The notes beneath the pieces were generated by a model. The model was not told the origin of the DNA and did not search any database. It saw only the letters and a program-made list of their open reading frames with translations. This document shows, in pieces, positions 24,830-33,041 of a stretch of 64,000 nt of DNA. The stretch is from assembly GCA_001772005.1 (NCBI GenBank), contig MERI01000027.1, positions 85,612-149,611 of the forward strand. The letters run 5' to 3'. Position 1 is the first letter of the stretch. Every line of letters begins with the position of its first letter. This DNA comes from Betaproteobacteria bacterium RIFCSPLOWO2_12_FULL_62_58 (lineage in GTDB: Bacteria; Pseudomonadota; Gammaproteobacteria; Burkholderiales; SG8-41). Position numbers and translations under genes: made by a program.

Positions 24830-25951
24830 TCAAGTTTCCTCGATGGCGAAGAGGCGGCGGTGTTCAAGAAAGGCATAACGATCAGTCATCCCCGCCACAT
24901 AATCGGCTATGGCGCGTGCTGTATCGTCGGCTGCCCGCGCTTGGAATTCGGGCGGCAGCAGGCGCGGGTCGGACAGGAAGGCATGGAAAAGATCGGTGAC
25001 GATGCGTCGCGCTTTGGCGCTCATACGGGCGACGCGGTAGTGTTGATAGAGGTTGATCTGCAGGAACTGCTTGAGATCCTGCTGTTCACGCAAGACTTTT
25101 TCGCTGAATGCGACCAGCGGAGGCGCCCGGCGCACGTCGTCGATTGAAGCCGGCGCATGGGTGCGGATGTTCATGGTGCTTTGCCCGGTGAGATCGGTCA
25201 CCAGGGTGTCGATCATGCGGCGCACAGTTTCATGCACCAGGCGCCGCCCGTTCAGCCCAGGAAACTCGCGCAATGCGGCTTTCATGTGGCGGGCGAAAAT
25301 CGTCACCCCCGACAGCGCTTCGAGCGTGAGCAGCCCCGAGCGCAGGCCGTCGTCGACGTCGTGATTGTTATAGGCGATTTCGTCGGCAAGGTTGGCAACC
25401 TGGGCCTCAAGCGACGGCCTTTGTTTCCTGATGAATCGCTCCCCGACCTCGCCCAGCGTGCGCGCGTTCTTCAGCGAGCAGTGCTTGAGTATGCCTTCGC
25501 GCGTTTCGAAGGTCAGATTGAGCCCGTCGAAGGCGCCGTAACGCCGCTCCAGGACATCGACCACGCGCAAGCTTTGCAGATTATGTTCAAACCCGCCAAA
25601 CGGTTTCATGCAGGCATTGAGCGCGTCCTGCCCGGTGTGCCCGAATGGCGTATGGCCGAGGTCGTGGGCGAGGGCGATCGCCTCAGTGAGATCTTCGTCG
25701 AGTCTTAGGTTACGGGCCACCGAGCGGCCGATTTGCGCGACTTCAAGGCTGTGGGTCAGGCGCGTGCGGAAAAGGTCCCCTTCGTGGTTGACGAACACTT
25801 GCGTCTTGTACTCAAGCCGACGGAAAGCGGTGGAATGAATGATGCGATCACGATCACGCTGAAATTCGCTGCGGCCGCGTGGGGGCGCCTCACGGTAACG
25901 CCGACCGCGTGAATTGGCGGGACCGGCGGCGCAGGGTGCTCGATCAAACAC
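24830..25951 (-). CDS. dgt: Deoxyguanosinetriphosphate triphosphohydrolase-like protein
   Basis: This HD-domain hydrolase of 373 residues splits dNTPs (classically dGTP) into nucleoside and triphosphate. The metal ligands come from H67 in TRLTHSLEV and HD 96-97 in [32 protein letters not shown] and [13 protein letters not shown] are typical of the type 2 family. The frame stays open a further 144 codons upstream inside aroB, but homology begins just after a GTG at 25951. That GTG overlaps the aroB stop by 8 bases, so I chose it; translation is probably coupled to aroB. Confidence 0.9.
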   Translation of the reverse strand: MFDRAPCAAGPANSRGRRYREAPPRGRSEFQRDRDRIIHSTAFRRLEYKTQVFVNHEGDLFRTRLTHSLEVAQIGRSVARNLRLDEDLTEAIALAHDLGHTPFGHTGQDALNACMKPFGGFEHNLQSLRVVDVLERRYGAFDGLNLTFETREGILKHCSLKNARTLGEVGERFIRKQRPSLEAQVANLADEIAYNNHDVDDGLRSGLLTLEALSGVTIFARHMKAALREFPGLNGRRLVHETVRRMIDTLVTDLTGQSTMNIRTHAPASIDDVRRAPPLVAFSEKVLREQQDLKQFLQINLYQHYRVARMSAKARRIVTDLFHAFLSDPRLLPPEFQARAADDTARAIADYVAGMTDRYAFLEHRRLFAIEET

Positions 25952-27032
25952 GGGCGGACTGCTTGCCCAGGACTTCATTGAGCGCATCCGCCGGCACGTT
26001 GTCGGCGACAAAGGCGTCGCCGAGTCGTTTGAGCAGCACAAAGCGAATCCTGCCGCCTTCGACCTTCTTGTCGTGGCCCATGAGTGCCCGGTAACGCTCA
26101 ATGCCGAATTCGGGAGCGGCGACGGGCAGCCCCGCGCGCGAGAGAGTGTCAATGACACGCGTGACGTCATGACGTGCCAGCAGCCCCATGCGCTGCGACA
26201 GCTTGGCCGCAAGCACCATGCCGGCGGAGACCGCTTCACCGTGCAACCAGTTGCCAAAGCCCAGCCCGGCCTCGATCGCGTGGCCAAAGGTGTGCCCATA
26301 GTTGAGCAAAGCGCGGATCCCTGTTTCGCGTTCGTCGGCGGCGACGATATCAGCCTTGTTGCTGCATGAGCGCTCGATAGCATAAGCGAGCGCTTCGGGC
26401 TCCCGCGCCACCAGTCTGTTCATGTTCTTCTCCAGCCAGTCGAAGAACTTCGCATCACGAATCAGTCCGTACTTGATGACCTCGGCGAGGCCCGCCGCAA
26501 GTTCGCGGTCGGGCAGCGTGGCGAGCGTATCGGTGTCGGAAATGACGGCCAGCGGCTGATAGAACGCGCCGATCATGTTCTTGCCAAGCGGATGGTTGAT
26601 CGCGGTCTTGCCCCCCACCGCCGAGTCGACTTGGGCGAGCAAGGTGGTGGGAATCTGTACGAAAGGCACCCCGCGCTGGTAGACGGCCGCGGCGAAGCCC
26701 GCGAGGTCGCCGATCACCCCCCCTCCCAAAGCGAGCAGCGTGGTCCTGCGCTCGCAGCGGTTTTCAATCAGGGCATCGAAGATCTTGTTCAATGTTTCCC
26801 AGTTCTTGTGCGCTTCGCCGTCCGGGAGCAAAACGGTCATCACGCCGACGCCGCGGGCTTCGAGCGCCCGGCTCAGAGGCTCCAGATAGAGTGGCGCGAG
26901 CGTCGTATTGGTGATGATCGCGACCTTGTTCTGCGGCAACCTGGCAGCGATCAATTCAGCGCGCGATAGCAGCCCCGCCCCGATGTGGATCGGGTAGCTG
27001 CGGTCCGCGAGGGCGACGGTCAAGGTTTGCAT
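25944..27032 (-). CDS. aroB: 3-dehydroquinate synthase
   Basis: This 362-residue enzyme carries out the second step of the shikimate pathway, converting DAHP to 3-dehydroquinate with NAD and a divalent metal. The NAD-binding [21 protein letters not shown] and the substrate/metal region [20 protein letters not shown] are clear, and the metal histidines lie in [11 protein letters not shown] and [11 protein letters not shown] chose the ATG at 27032 ([18 protein letters not shown]), since the upstream 38 residues are not family-like. It is the second gene of aroK-aroB-dgt. Confidence 0.96.
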   Translation of the reverse strand: MQTLTVALADRSYPIHIGAGLLSRAELIAARLPQNKVAIITNTTLAPLYLEPLSRALEARGVGVMTVLLPDGEAHKNWETLNKIFDALIENRCERRTTLLALGGGVIGDLAGFAAAVYQRGVPFVQIPTTLLAQVDSAVGGKTAINHPLGKNMIGAFYQPLAVISDTDTLATLPDRELAAGLAEVIKYGLIRDAKFFDWLEKNMNRLVAREPEALAYAIERSCSNKADIVAADERETGIRALLNYGHTFGHAIEAGLGFGNWLHGEAVSAGMVLAAKLSQRMGLLARHDVTRVIDTLSRAGLPVAAPEFGIERYRALMGHDKKVEGGRIRFVLLKRLGDAFVADNVPADALNEVLGKQSARV

Positions 27033-27054
27033 CGACGGTCCGATCACGATACGT

Positions 27055-27648
27055 TCAGTTCGTGCTGAGCGCACTATCGGCCGTGCCTGAACCGCGCCTA
27101 AACTGCGCCAGCCGCTGTTCGAGTTTGTGCGCGAGGCTGCCCACACTCTGACTGCCGGTGTCGATGATCACATCGGCGATCTCGCGGTAAAGCGGGTCAC
27201 GCTGGGCAAATAGTTCCTGCAATTTCTTCAACGGGTCGTCCGTCTGCAGCAGCGGACGATTCTTGTCGTGGTGCGTGCGCTGCCATAAATCGGGCGCCGT
27301 CGCACGCAGGTAGATCACCGTGCCGTGCTCGGCGAGGAGCCTGCGGTTTTGTTCGGAGAGGACCGCGCCGCCGCCGGTCGCAACGACGATATTCGTGCGC
27401 CGTACCAACTCAGCAAGCAACTTGGCTTCGCGCGCCCGAAAGCCAGCCTCACCCTCAATCTCGAAGATCACCGGAATCTTGACACCCGTGGCGCGCTCGA
27501 TTTCCTGGTCCGTGTCGTAAAACGTCTTGTGCAGGCGCTTCGCGAGCGCCCGGCCGACCGAGGTCTTGCCCGCGCCCATCAGGCCGACCAGGAATATGTT
27601 CTCCGGCAAGCCGTCCCGCTGTGGGAGGCTGTCGATACGCGCATCCAT
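27055..27648 (-). CDS. aroK: Shikimate kinase
   Basis: This 197-residue P-loop kinase phosphorylates shikimate at the 3-hydroxyl. Walker A is GLMGAGKT (22-29). The substrate-binding Asp lies in [12 protein letters not shown], and the GGGAVL loop and the LID region with R-P-L ([10 protein letters not shown]) are present. The C terminus extends beyond the core. In betaproteobacteria aroK normally follows the pil operon, as here, but a good terminator separates it from pilQ. Confidence 0.95.
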   Translation of the reverse strand: MDARIDSLPQRDGLPENIFLVGLMGAGKTSVGRALAKRLHKTFYDTDQEIERATGVKIPVIFEIEGEAGFRAREAKLLAELVRRTNIVVATGGGAVLSEQNRRLLAEHGTVIYLRATAPDLWQRTHHDKNRPLLQTDDPLKKLQELFAQRDPLYREIADVIIDTGSQSVGSLAHKLEQRLAQFRRGSGTADSALSTN

Positions 27649-27718
27649 GTGGCGATTCTAACGGAATCACCGCACTTGGCATAACGGTGGGTTGGCAGGG
27701 CTTAGCCGATTTCGCAAT

Positions 27719-27745
27719 AAAAAAGGCGGCATGCGCCGCCTTTTT
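27719..27745 (-). terminator. Intrinsic terminator after pilQ
   Basis: A 6 bp GC stem, GGCGGC (27725-27730) with GCCGCC (27735-27740), has a 4-base loop and is flanked by A6 and T5 runs. Read on the - strand it gives a stem followed by six U residues. It lies 20 bases past the pilQ stop and should end the pilMNOPQ transcript before aroK. Confidence 0.85.
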
Positions 27746-27764
27746 CTGGAGAGGTCGGGCCTTT

Positions 27765-29900
27765 TCAGCGCACCGTCAGCGTTTCCTTGAGGATCTTGGG
27801 CGTGATGAAGATCAGCAATTCGCGCCGTTCGTCCGACTTAATGTTGTTCTTGAACAGGAACCCGACATACGGCAGATCGCCGAGCACCGGGACCTTGTTC
27901 GTCGTGGATCGTTCTTCCTGGCTGTAGATGCCGCCGATCACCACCGTGCCGCCGTTTTCAACCAGCACTTCGGTCGTAATCTGTTTGGTGTCAATCGAGG
28001 GGCCGCCAGCCGTCACCTGTCCAACGCTGTCTTTGTTGACCTTGAGGGCCATGATGACGTTGTCGTCGGGCGTAATCTGCGGCTTGACCTTGAGCGAGAG
28101 CGTCGCTTTCTTGAACTGGACGGCGGTCGCGCCGCTCGAAGTCGCCTGCTGATAGGGAATCTCGGTGCCCTGCTCGATCGTGGCCTCGACCTTGTCGGCA
28201 GTGATTACCCGCGGACTGGAGACGATCTTGCCTTTGCCGTCAGCCTGCAGAGCGGAGAGTTCCAGGTTAAGAAACCTAGTTGCATTGGTATTGAACAGAA
28301 TCATCGAAAACACCCCGGCAGCCGCACCGCTAATATTTCCGGCAGGCAGGTTCACGTTCGTAAAATCATTCTGGGTTGGGTCGGTACTGAGCTGTCCGGT
28401 ATGAAATTGCGTGTCGTTCGAACTGGCCCCCGGCAGAATGCGCACCCCGCTATTTTGGCTCGGCAGGCCCCACCCTTGGCTGCGGTCATGATACCCGAGC
28501 CGGACCCCCAGGTTACGGCTGAAGGTGTCCGACGCCTCGACAATACGCGACTCGATCATCACCTGGCGTACCGGCACATCGATCTGGCGTATGAGTTTCC
28601 TCACTTCTTCGAGGCGCGTTGGCGTGTCCTGCACGAATACAGTGTTGGTGCGCGCATCGACGACCGCGCTGCCGCGTTTGGACAACAGGCGGTTAGTCCC
28701 GGTGCTCAGGAACGCCTGGACGTCAGGGGCTTTCTGGTAATTCAGCTGAAAGCTCTCAGTGTGGGTCGGCTCCAGCTCCGCGATCTGCTGCCGGGCTTCG
28801 AGCGCCAGCTTCTCTTTGGTTGCCAGTTCGTCACGCGGCGCGATCCACACCACGTTGCCGGACTTGCGCATGTCGAGACCCTTGCTCTGCAGGATGATAT
28901 CGAGCGCCTGGTCCCACGGAACGTCCTTGAGACGCAGCGTCAGGTTACCGGTCACCGTGTCGCTGGTGATGATGTTAAGCCCCGTGAAATCCGCGAGCAC
29001 CTGCAGCACCGCACGTACTTCCACGTTCTGGAAGTTGAGCGAAAGCTTTTCGCCCTGGTAGCCCGGACGGCTGCCCTGCACCAGTTTGTTGGGGTCTTCG
29101 ACGATCTGCTTCACCTCGATGATGAAGCGGTTGTCGGTCTGAAAGGCGGAATGCTCCCAATTGCCGCGCGGCGTGATCACCAGCCGTGCATTGCCGCCTT
29201 GGGTCATGGCGTCTACGGTCTGTACCGGTGTGCCGAAGTCGGTCACGTCGAGCCGTCGCTCGAGGTTTTTCGGCAGGGCGGCGTTGAGGAAATCGACGAT
29301 AATGGACCGGCCCTGCTGCCGGATATCGATACCGACCGCGTTGTCTGAGAGATCAACTACAATGCGCCCTTCGCCACTGCCGCCGCGGCGGAAATCCACG
29401 TCGCGCACGCTGTGCTTCTGGTCGCCGGGGCGCGCGTCAGAGAAATGCTGGGTCATGCCGGTGGCCGCGGTAGTCGCCGCCCCCGTGTCCTGCAGCGTGA
29501 TCAGCACCGATTTGCCGTCGATCTGGGTGTCATAACTGAGGTTTTTGGTGAGCTCCATCACCATGCGGGTGCGTCCGCCGGCTTGCACTACGTTGATGCG
29601 GCGCAGGTCGCCGCCACCGACTTCCTGCACGCTGCGTCCCAGTGCGTTGGTCGTGTTCGGGAAATCGAACGCGATGCGCGGCGGATTATTGACCGTAAAC
29701 CCGGCGGGCGGATTCGCGGGCGCCTCCTTAAGCGTCACCTTGACAATAATCTTGCCAGCCTGCTGCGGGGAGACGCTGACAGCCTCGATGCTGTTGGCCT
29801 GCGCCCATGCCGAGACACTCGCCGCGGCCATGATCAACGCCAGAACCGCGCGCCAGGCACGCGACATCACGCGGGACATCAGTTCAGGGGAAAGTTTCAT
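27765..29900 (-). CDS. pilQ: Type IV pilus secretin PilQ
   Basis: This 711-residue outer-membrane secretin forms the pore for pilus extrusion. A signal peptide (about 1-33, ending SAWAQ) is followed by two AMIN peptidoglycan-binding domains (about 35-240), an STN/N0 domain (LSLNFQNVEVRAVLQVLADFTGLN), an N1 domain and the C-terminal secretin domain (VPVLGDLPYVGFLFKN near the end). It is the last gene of pilMNOPQ and starts at an ATGA overlap with the pilP stop. PilP is its usual partner on the periplasmic side. Confidence 0.97.
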   Translation of the reverse strand: MKLSPELMSRVMSRAWRAVLALIMAAASVSAWAQANSIEAVSVSPQQAGKIIVKVTLKEAPANPPAGFTVNNPPRIAFDFPNTTNALGRSVQEVGGGDLRRINVVQAGGRTRMVMELTKNLSYDTQIDGKSVLITLQDTGAATTAATGMTQHFSDARPGDQKHSVRDVDFRRGGSGEGRIVVDLSDNAVGIDIRQQGRSIIVDFLNAALPKNLERRLDVTDFGTPVQTVDAMTQGGNARLVITPRGNWEHSAFQTDNRFIIEVKQIVEDPNKLVQGSRPGYQGEKLSLNFQNVEVRAVLQVLADFTGLNIITSDTVTGNLTLRLKDVPWDQALDIILQSKGLDMRKSGNVVWIAPRDELATKEKLALEARQQIAELEPTHTESFQLNYQKAPDVQAFLSTGTNRLLSKRGSAVVDARTNTVFVQDTPTRLEEVRKLIRQIDVPVRQVMIESRIVEASDTFSRNLGVRLGYHDRSQGWGLPSQNSGVRILPGASSNDTQFHTGQLSTDPTQNDFTNVNLPAGNISGAAAGVFSMILFNTNATRFLNLELSALQADGKGKIVSSPRVITADKVEATIEQGTEIPYQQATSSGATAVQFKKATLSLKVKPQITPDDNVIMALKVNKDSVGQVTAGGPSIDTKQITTEVLVENGGTVVIGGIYSQEERSTTNKVPVLGDLPYVGFLFKNNIKSDERRELLIFITPKILKETLTVR

Positions 29901-30427
29901 TTTCTGGCCTCCTGTTCATCCAGCTGCAGCGCCTGCTCCTTTTCTTCCCAGGTGCCGCTACTGTCCTGAACAATTTCTTTGAGCATTATAGTGGTTTCCG
30001 TAATGGCGATAACGCGCCCGAAGTTCTGCCCCAGGTAATTGCCGGCTCTCACTCGGAACAGGTTGTTGTCCGGAGATTTCACGAGCGCATGCATGACCTT
30101 TTTCTGCTGCAACGTGCCGACCATCTTCAGGTTCTCGAGCGGATACGCCTCGAGCGCTTCTTTGCGCCGGTTGAAATCGGGCTGAATGCCTCCCGCGCCG
30201 GCCGCCGTTTTGGGCGGTTCGATCTTCCGCGGCTTGAACGGATCAATCAAGTTGAAGGCGTCATAGGTAAACGGCTCGTAGGGCTTGACTTCCGGCAAGG
30301 GCGGAACGCGGCCGGAGGGCAATTTGTCGGAATCCTTGACGAATTTCTTAACCTCGTCCAAATGCCGCTCGCCGCACCCTGCAAGCGCGAGGCAACCGAG
30401 CAAAATAATGAATTTAGCGCGCATCAT
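29897..30427 (-). CDS. pilP: Type IV pilus assembly lipoprotein PilP
   Basis: This 176-residue lipoprotein has the lipobox LAGC (Cys18). It links the inner-membrane PilMNO platform to the PilQ secretin. The unstructured N-terminal part carries the PilN/PilO-binding region (YEPFTYDAFNLIDPFKPRKIEP), and a C-terminal beta domain (LKMVGTLQQKKVMHALVKSPDNNLFRVRAGNYLGQNFGRV) binds the secretin N0. Both ends overlap neighbours by 4 bases (ATGA), which implies translational coupling. Confidence 0.95.
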   Translation of the reverse strand: MMRAKFIILLGCLALAGCGERHLDEVKKFVKDSDKLPSGRVPPLPEVKPYEPFTYDAFNLIDPFKPRKIEPPKTAAGAGGIQPDFNRRKEALEAYPLENLKMVGTLQQKKVMHALVKSPDNNLFRVRAGNYLGQNFGRVIAITETTIMLKEIVQDSSGTWEEKEQALQLDEQEARK

Positions 30428-31059
30428 TTTTTCGCCGCGGCGGGCCTGCTTTTGGCTGCCGCCGCTTTTCGCTGTTGAGCAATTTCCGCTTCATCCAGAT
30501 AGCGGAAGGTCTTGGCCGTGGCATCCATCACCAACCCATCCTTAACGGAACTGAGCGCGATGTCGTTCAGCGTCACGATGCGTGACAGCTTGCCGATGTC
30601 GCTCGCGAAGGCGCCAATGTCGTGGTAATTGCCCGTGATCTTGATGGTGATCGGCAACTCGGCATAGAAATCCCTCGCCGATTCTGCGCCTGGTCTGAAC
30701 AACTCGAATTGCAGCCCGCGGCCGAGACCGGCCTGGTTGATATCGGTCAGAAGGGCGTCCATCTCCGACTTGCTGGGCAGTTGCTTGAGCAGTGCGCCAA
30801 ACTGCTTCTCGATGTCGTCGAGCTGTTTGCGGTAGGCCGGCAGATCTATAGCCACCTTTTTCTTGTCAAGGAAGGCGGTGCGCAGCCGCTCTTCCTTCTG
30901 TTTCTCGACGTCGATCTGCTCGATCTGGTTTTGCCAGTCAAACCAGTAGCTTGCAAATACGATCAGCAGCAACACGATCAGCAACACACTGAGTTTCGGC
31001 AGAATCGGCCACGAGCCGATCTTCTTGGGATCCAGGCGTTTCAGTTCGTCAAGCGTCAT
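30424..31059 (-). CDS. pilO: Type IV pilus alignment protein PilO
   Basis: This 211-residue inner-membrane protein has a short cytoplasmic tail, one membrane helix (about 23-43, PKLSVLLIVLLLIVFASYWF), a coiled coil (45-95) and a periplasmic ferredoxin-like fold. It pairs with PilN. Its last residues (AAAAKSRPAAAKK) form a low-complexity tail. It overlaps pilP and pilN by 4 bases on each side. Confidence 0.95.
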   Translation of the reverse strand: MTLDELKRLDPKKIGSWPILPKLSVLLIVLLLIVFASYWFDWQNQIEQIDVEKQKEERLRTAFLDKKKVAIDLPAYRKQLDDIEKQFGALLKQLPSKSEMDALLTDINQAGLGRGLQFELFRPGAESARDFYAELPITIKITGNYHDIGAFASDIGKLSRIVTLNDIALSSVKDGLVMDATAKTFRYLDEAEIAQQRKAAAAKSRPAAAKK

Positions 31060-31658
31060 GTCTTGCCTCCCGCCGCCACCGGTTTGGGCGCCGGCTTCTT
31101 GGCGGCTGCCGCGGTCGCGACGCGCGTGATGTTGACGTTGAGCGTGAATTCATTGGTCCGCGTTGCGCCCTGCTGTACGGCTTTGATTTCGATCAGGCCG
31201 GGCCCTTCAAGATGGGGCGACGACTCGAGGTTGCGCATCAGTGTCGATACGCGCGCCTGCGATTGCGTGTAGCCGTTGATCGTCACCTTGTTGCCGGTTT
31301 GCTTGATCGCTTTCAGGTAGATGCCATCGGGCAGCTGTCGCACCAGCTGGTCGAGCAGTTGCACGACTTCGGAGCGATTGCCCTGCAATGTCTCGACCAC
31401 CTGCTTGCGGGCGAGCAACGCAGCGGTCTGCTCTTTCAGTTTGTTGATTTCCTCGATCTGCTTGTCGAGCTTTACGATCTCTGCCTCAAGATACTTGTTG
31501 CGGCTGTTCTGGGTATCGAGTCCGTTCGCGAGATAGGTATGCACCAGGAACCAGACGCCAATGCCGATGGCGGCGACACCGCCGAGCATGATGAAGAATT
31601 GCTGTTGCTGCTGTTTGCGCCGGATCTCGCGGTGTGGCAGCAGGTTGACGCGAATCAT
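31056..31658 (-). CDS. pilN: Type IV pilus assembly protein PilN
   Basis: This 200-residue protein begins MIRVNLLPHREIRRKQQ, the conserved cytoplasmic INLLP-type peptide that docks into PilM. One membrane helix (about 22-44) and a coiled coil (50-95) follow, then a periplasmic ferredoxin-like domain. The C-terminal 20 residues are Ala/Lys/Pro-rich, as in PilO. It is the second gene of the operon with 4-base overlaps on both sides. Confidence 0.95.
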   Translation of the reverse strand: MIRVNLLPHREIRRKQQQQQFFIMLGGVAAIGIGVWFLVHTYLANGLDTQNSRNKYLEAEIVKLDKQIEEINKLKEQTAALLARKQVVETLQGNRSEVVQLLDQLVRQLPDGIYLKAIKQTGNKVTINGYTQSQARVSTLMRNLESSPHLEGPGLIEIKAVQQGATRTNEFTLNVNITRVATAAAAKKPAPKPVAAGGKT

Positions 31659-32761
31659 GGATCAAACCTCCGCATGGCGAGGCCGCACGCCACCATCAGC
31701 GAGGGCGCATCCTGCGTCAGGCTCTTGGGCTTGATTCTTGATGACAGCGCCATGTTCGCGAAGGGATTGGCGATCACAGTGTTGACTTGAGTACGCTTGG
31801 TCACGGCCGCGTCGATGCCCGGGATCGCGGCACAGCCACCCGACAGCACGATGTGATTGACCTGGTTGAACTGCGTCGAAGTAAAAAAGAACTGGAGGGC
31901 GCGCGCGACTTCCAGCCCGAGCATGTCCATGAACGGCTGCAACACCTCGGATTCGTAATTTTCCGGCAATCCGCCCGCGCGCTTTGCCGCTTCCGCTTCC
32001 TCGGGGGACAGTCCGAACCGATTCTGGATTTCCTGCGTGAGCTGGGTGCCGCCGAAGGGCTGCTCGCGCATGTATATCGACTGGCCGTTGCGCAGCACGT
32101 TGACGTTCATCATGGTGGCGCCGACATCCACGATCGCGATGTTCTGGTCCTTGCCCTTGTCGGGAAACTGGCTTGCAATCAGCTCGAACGCGGCCTGACT
32201 GGCGAAAATGTCGACGTCCATCACCACCGCCTTCAAGCCGGCGACTTCGGCGGCAGCGATCCGGTCCTCGATCTTTTCCTTGCGCGAGGCGGCGATTAGC
32301 ACCTCGACATCTTCCGGATTGTTGGGCGCGGAACCCAGCACCTGGAAGTCGAGGTTGACCTCATCGAGCGCAAACGGGATATACTGGTTCGCTTCAGTCT
32401 CCACCTGCAGTTCAAGATCTTCCTCGGGCTGGCCCGCCGGCACGAGGATCTTCTTGCTGATGACGGCGGCGTTGGGCAGCGCCAGGGCGAGATTCTTGAT
32501 ATTGCTGCCAAGGCGCTTGTGGCAGCGCGTTAACGCCTCACTCACGGCATCAAGGTTATTGATGTTGCCGTCGACCACCGAGTCTTTGGGCAAGGGCTCC
32601 ACTGCGTAGCGCTCGACGCGGTACATGCCTTTGCCGGCCGCGGCGATCTCGACCATCTTGATCGAGGACGAACTGATGTCAGCACCGATCAGCGGCGGCG
32701 TCCTCGGCTTGAAAAGCCCCTCAAGCGCTTCCAAGTTAAAGCTGAATTTTCCTTTGAGCAT
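31655..32761 (-). CDS. pilM: Type IV pilus actin-like ATPase PilM
   Basis: This 368-residue cytoplasmic protein has an actin/FtsA fold. LIGADISSSSIKMVEI near the N terminus is the phosphate-1 loop, IVDVGATMMNVNVLRNGQSIYMRE the phosphate-2 region and HIVLSGGCAAIPG the adenosine motif. It binds the PilN N-terminal peptide and forms the cytoplasmic ring of the pilus machine. It is the first gene of the operon and faces ponA across a 280-base divergent promoter region. Confidence 0.96.
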   Translation of the reverse strand: MLKGKFSFNLEALEGLFKPRTPPLIGADISSSSIKMVEIAAAGKGMYRVERYAVEPLPKDSVVDGNINNLDAVSEALTRCHKRLGSNIKNLALALPNAAVISKKILVPAGQPEEDLELQVETEANQYIPFALDEVNLDFQVLGSAPNNPEDVEVLIAASRKEKIEDRIAAAEVAGLKAVVMDVDIFASQAAFELIASQFPDKGKDQNIAIVDVGATMMNVNVLRNGQSIYMREQPFGGTQLTQEIQNRFGLSPEEAEAAKRAGGLPENYESEVLQPFMDMLGLEVARALQFFFTSTQFNQVNHIVLSGGCAAIPGIDAAVTKRTQVNTVIANPFANMALSSRIKPKSLTQDAPSLMVACGLAMRRFDP

Positions 32762-32797
32762 AGGTTTATAGGGCAGGATACCTATAGTTTACTTTAA

Positions 32798-32826
32798 ATG
32801 CTAGCAACAACTCCTCTACGTGTAAA
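32798..32826 (-). promoter_or_regulatory. Candidate sigma-70 promoter of pilMNOPQ
   Basis: On the - strand TTTACA (32826-32821, five of six matches to TTGACA) and TAGCAT (32803-32798, four of six matches to TATAAT) are separated by 17 bases. The expected start near 32791 gives a leader of about 30 nt before the pilM ATG. Confidence 0.5.
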
Positions 32827-32898
32827 GCGTTTTGTTTTCGTTCCGCTCGCGCCGTAGAGCCCCTATAATTGCGGCCTGCTTACTCTAAGTGCGGCCTG

Positions 32899-32926
32899 TT
32901 AACAACTGTAGTCTACTTAATATAAC
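32899..32926 (+). promoter_or_regulatory. Candidate sigma-70 promoter of ponA
   Basis: TTAACA (32899-32904) and TATAAC (32921-32926), each five of six matches, are 16 bases apart. Start is expected near 32933 and would leave a leader of about 108 nt. A direct repeat GTGCGGCCTG/TTGCGGCCTG (about 32872-32898) lies just upstream and could be an activator or repressor site; no regulator can be named. Nothing else was seen in the 280-base pilM-ponA gap. Confidence 0.5.
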
Positions 32927-33041
32927 CCACACTGCATGAATTTGGCACTCTATGCAATGCTCTATTGCTGAAAAATGATCCCAAGTGTGGCAGATTTGTA
33001 GATTTCAATTCATCTCTTTACGCTTGCACCACTAAATATCC

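Noticed and set aside
27621-29348. Long open frame (575 codons) on the + strand opposite pilQ
   Set aside because: It mirrors pilQ on the other strand, has no recognisable domain and arises from high GC content.
32938-32957. Sigma-54-like sequence TTGGCACTCTATGCAAT upstream of ponA
   Set aside because: GG and GC are separated by 8 bases rather than the required 10, so it is not a -24/-12 promoter.
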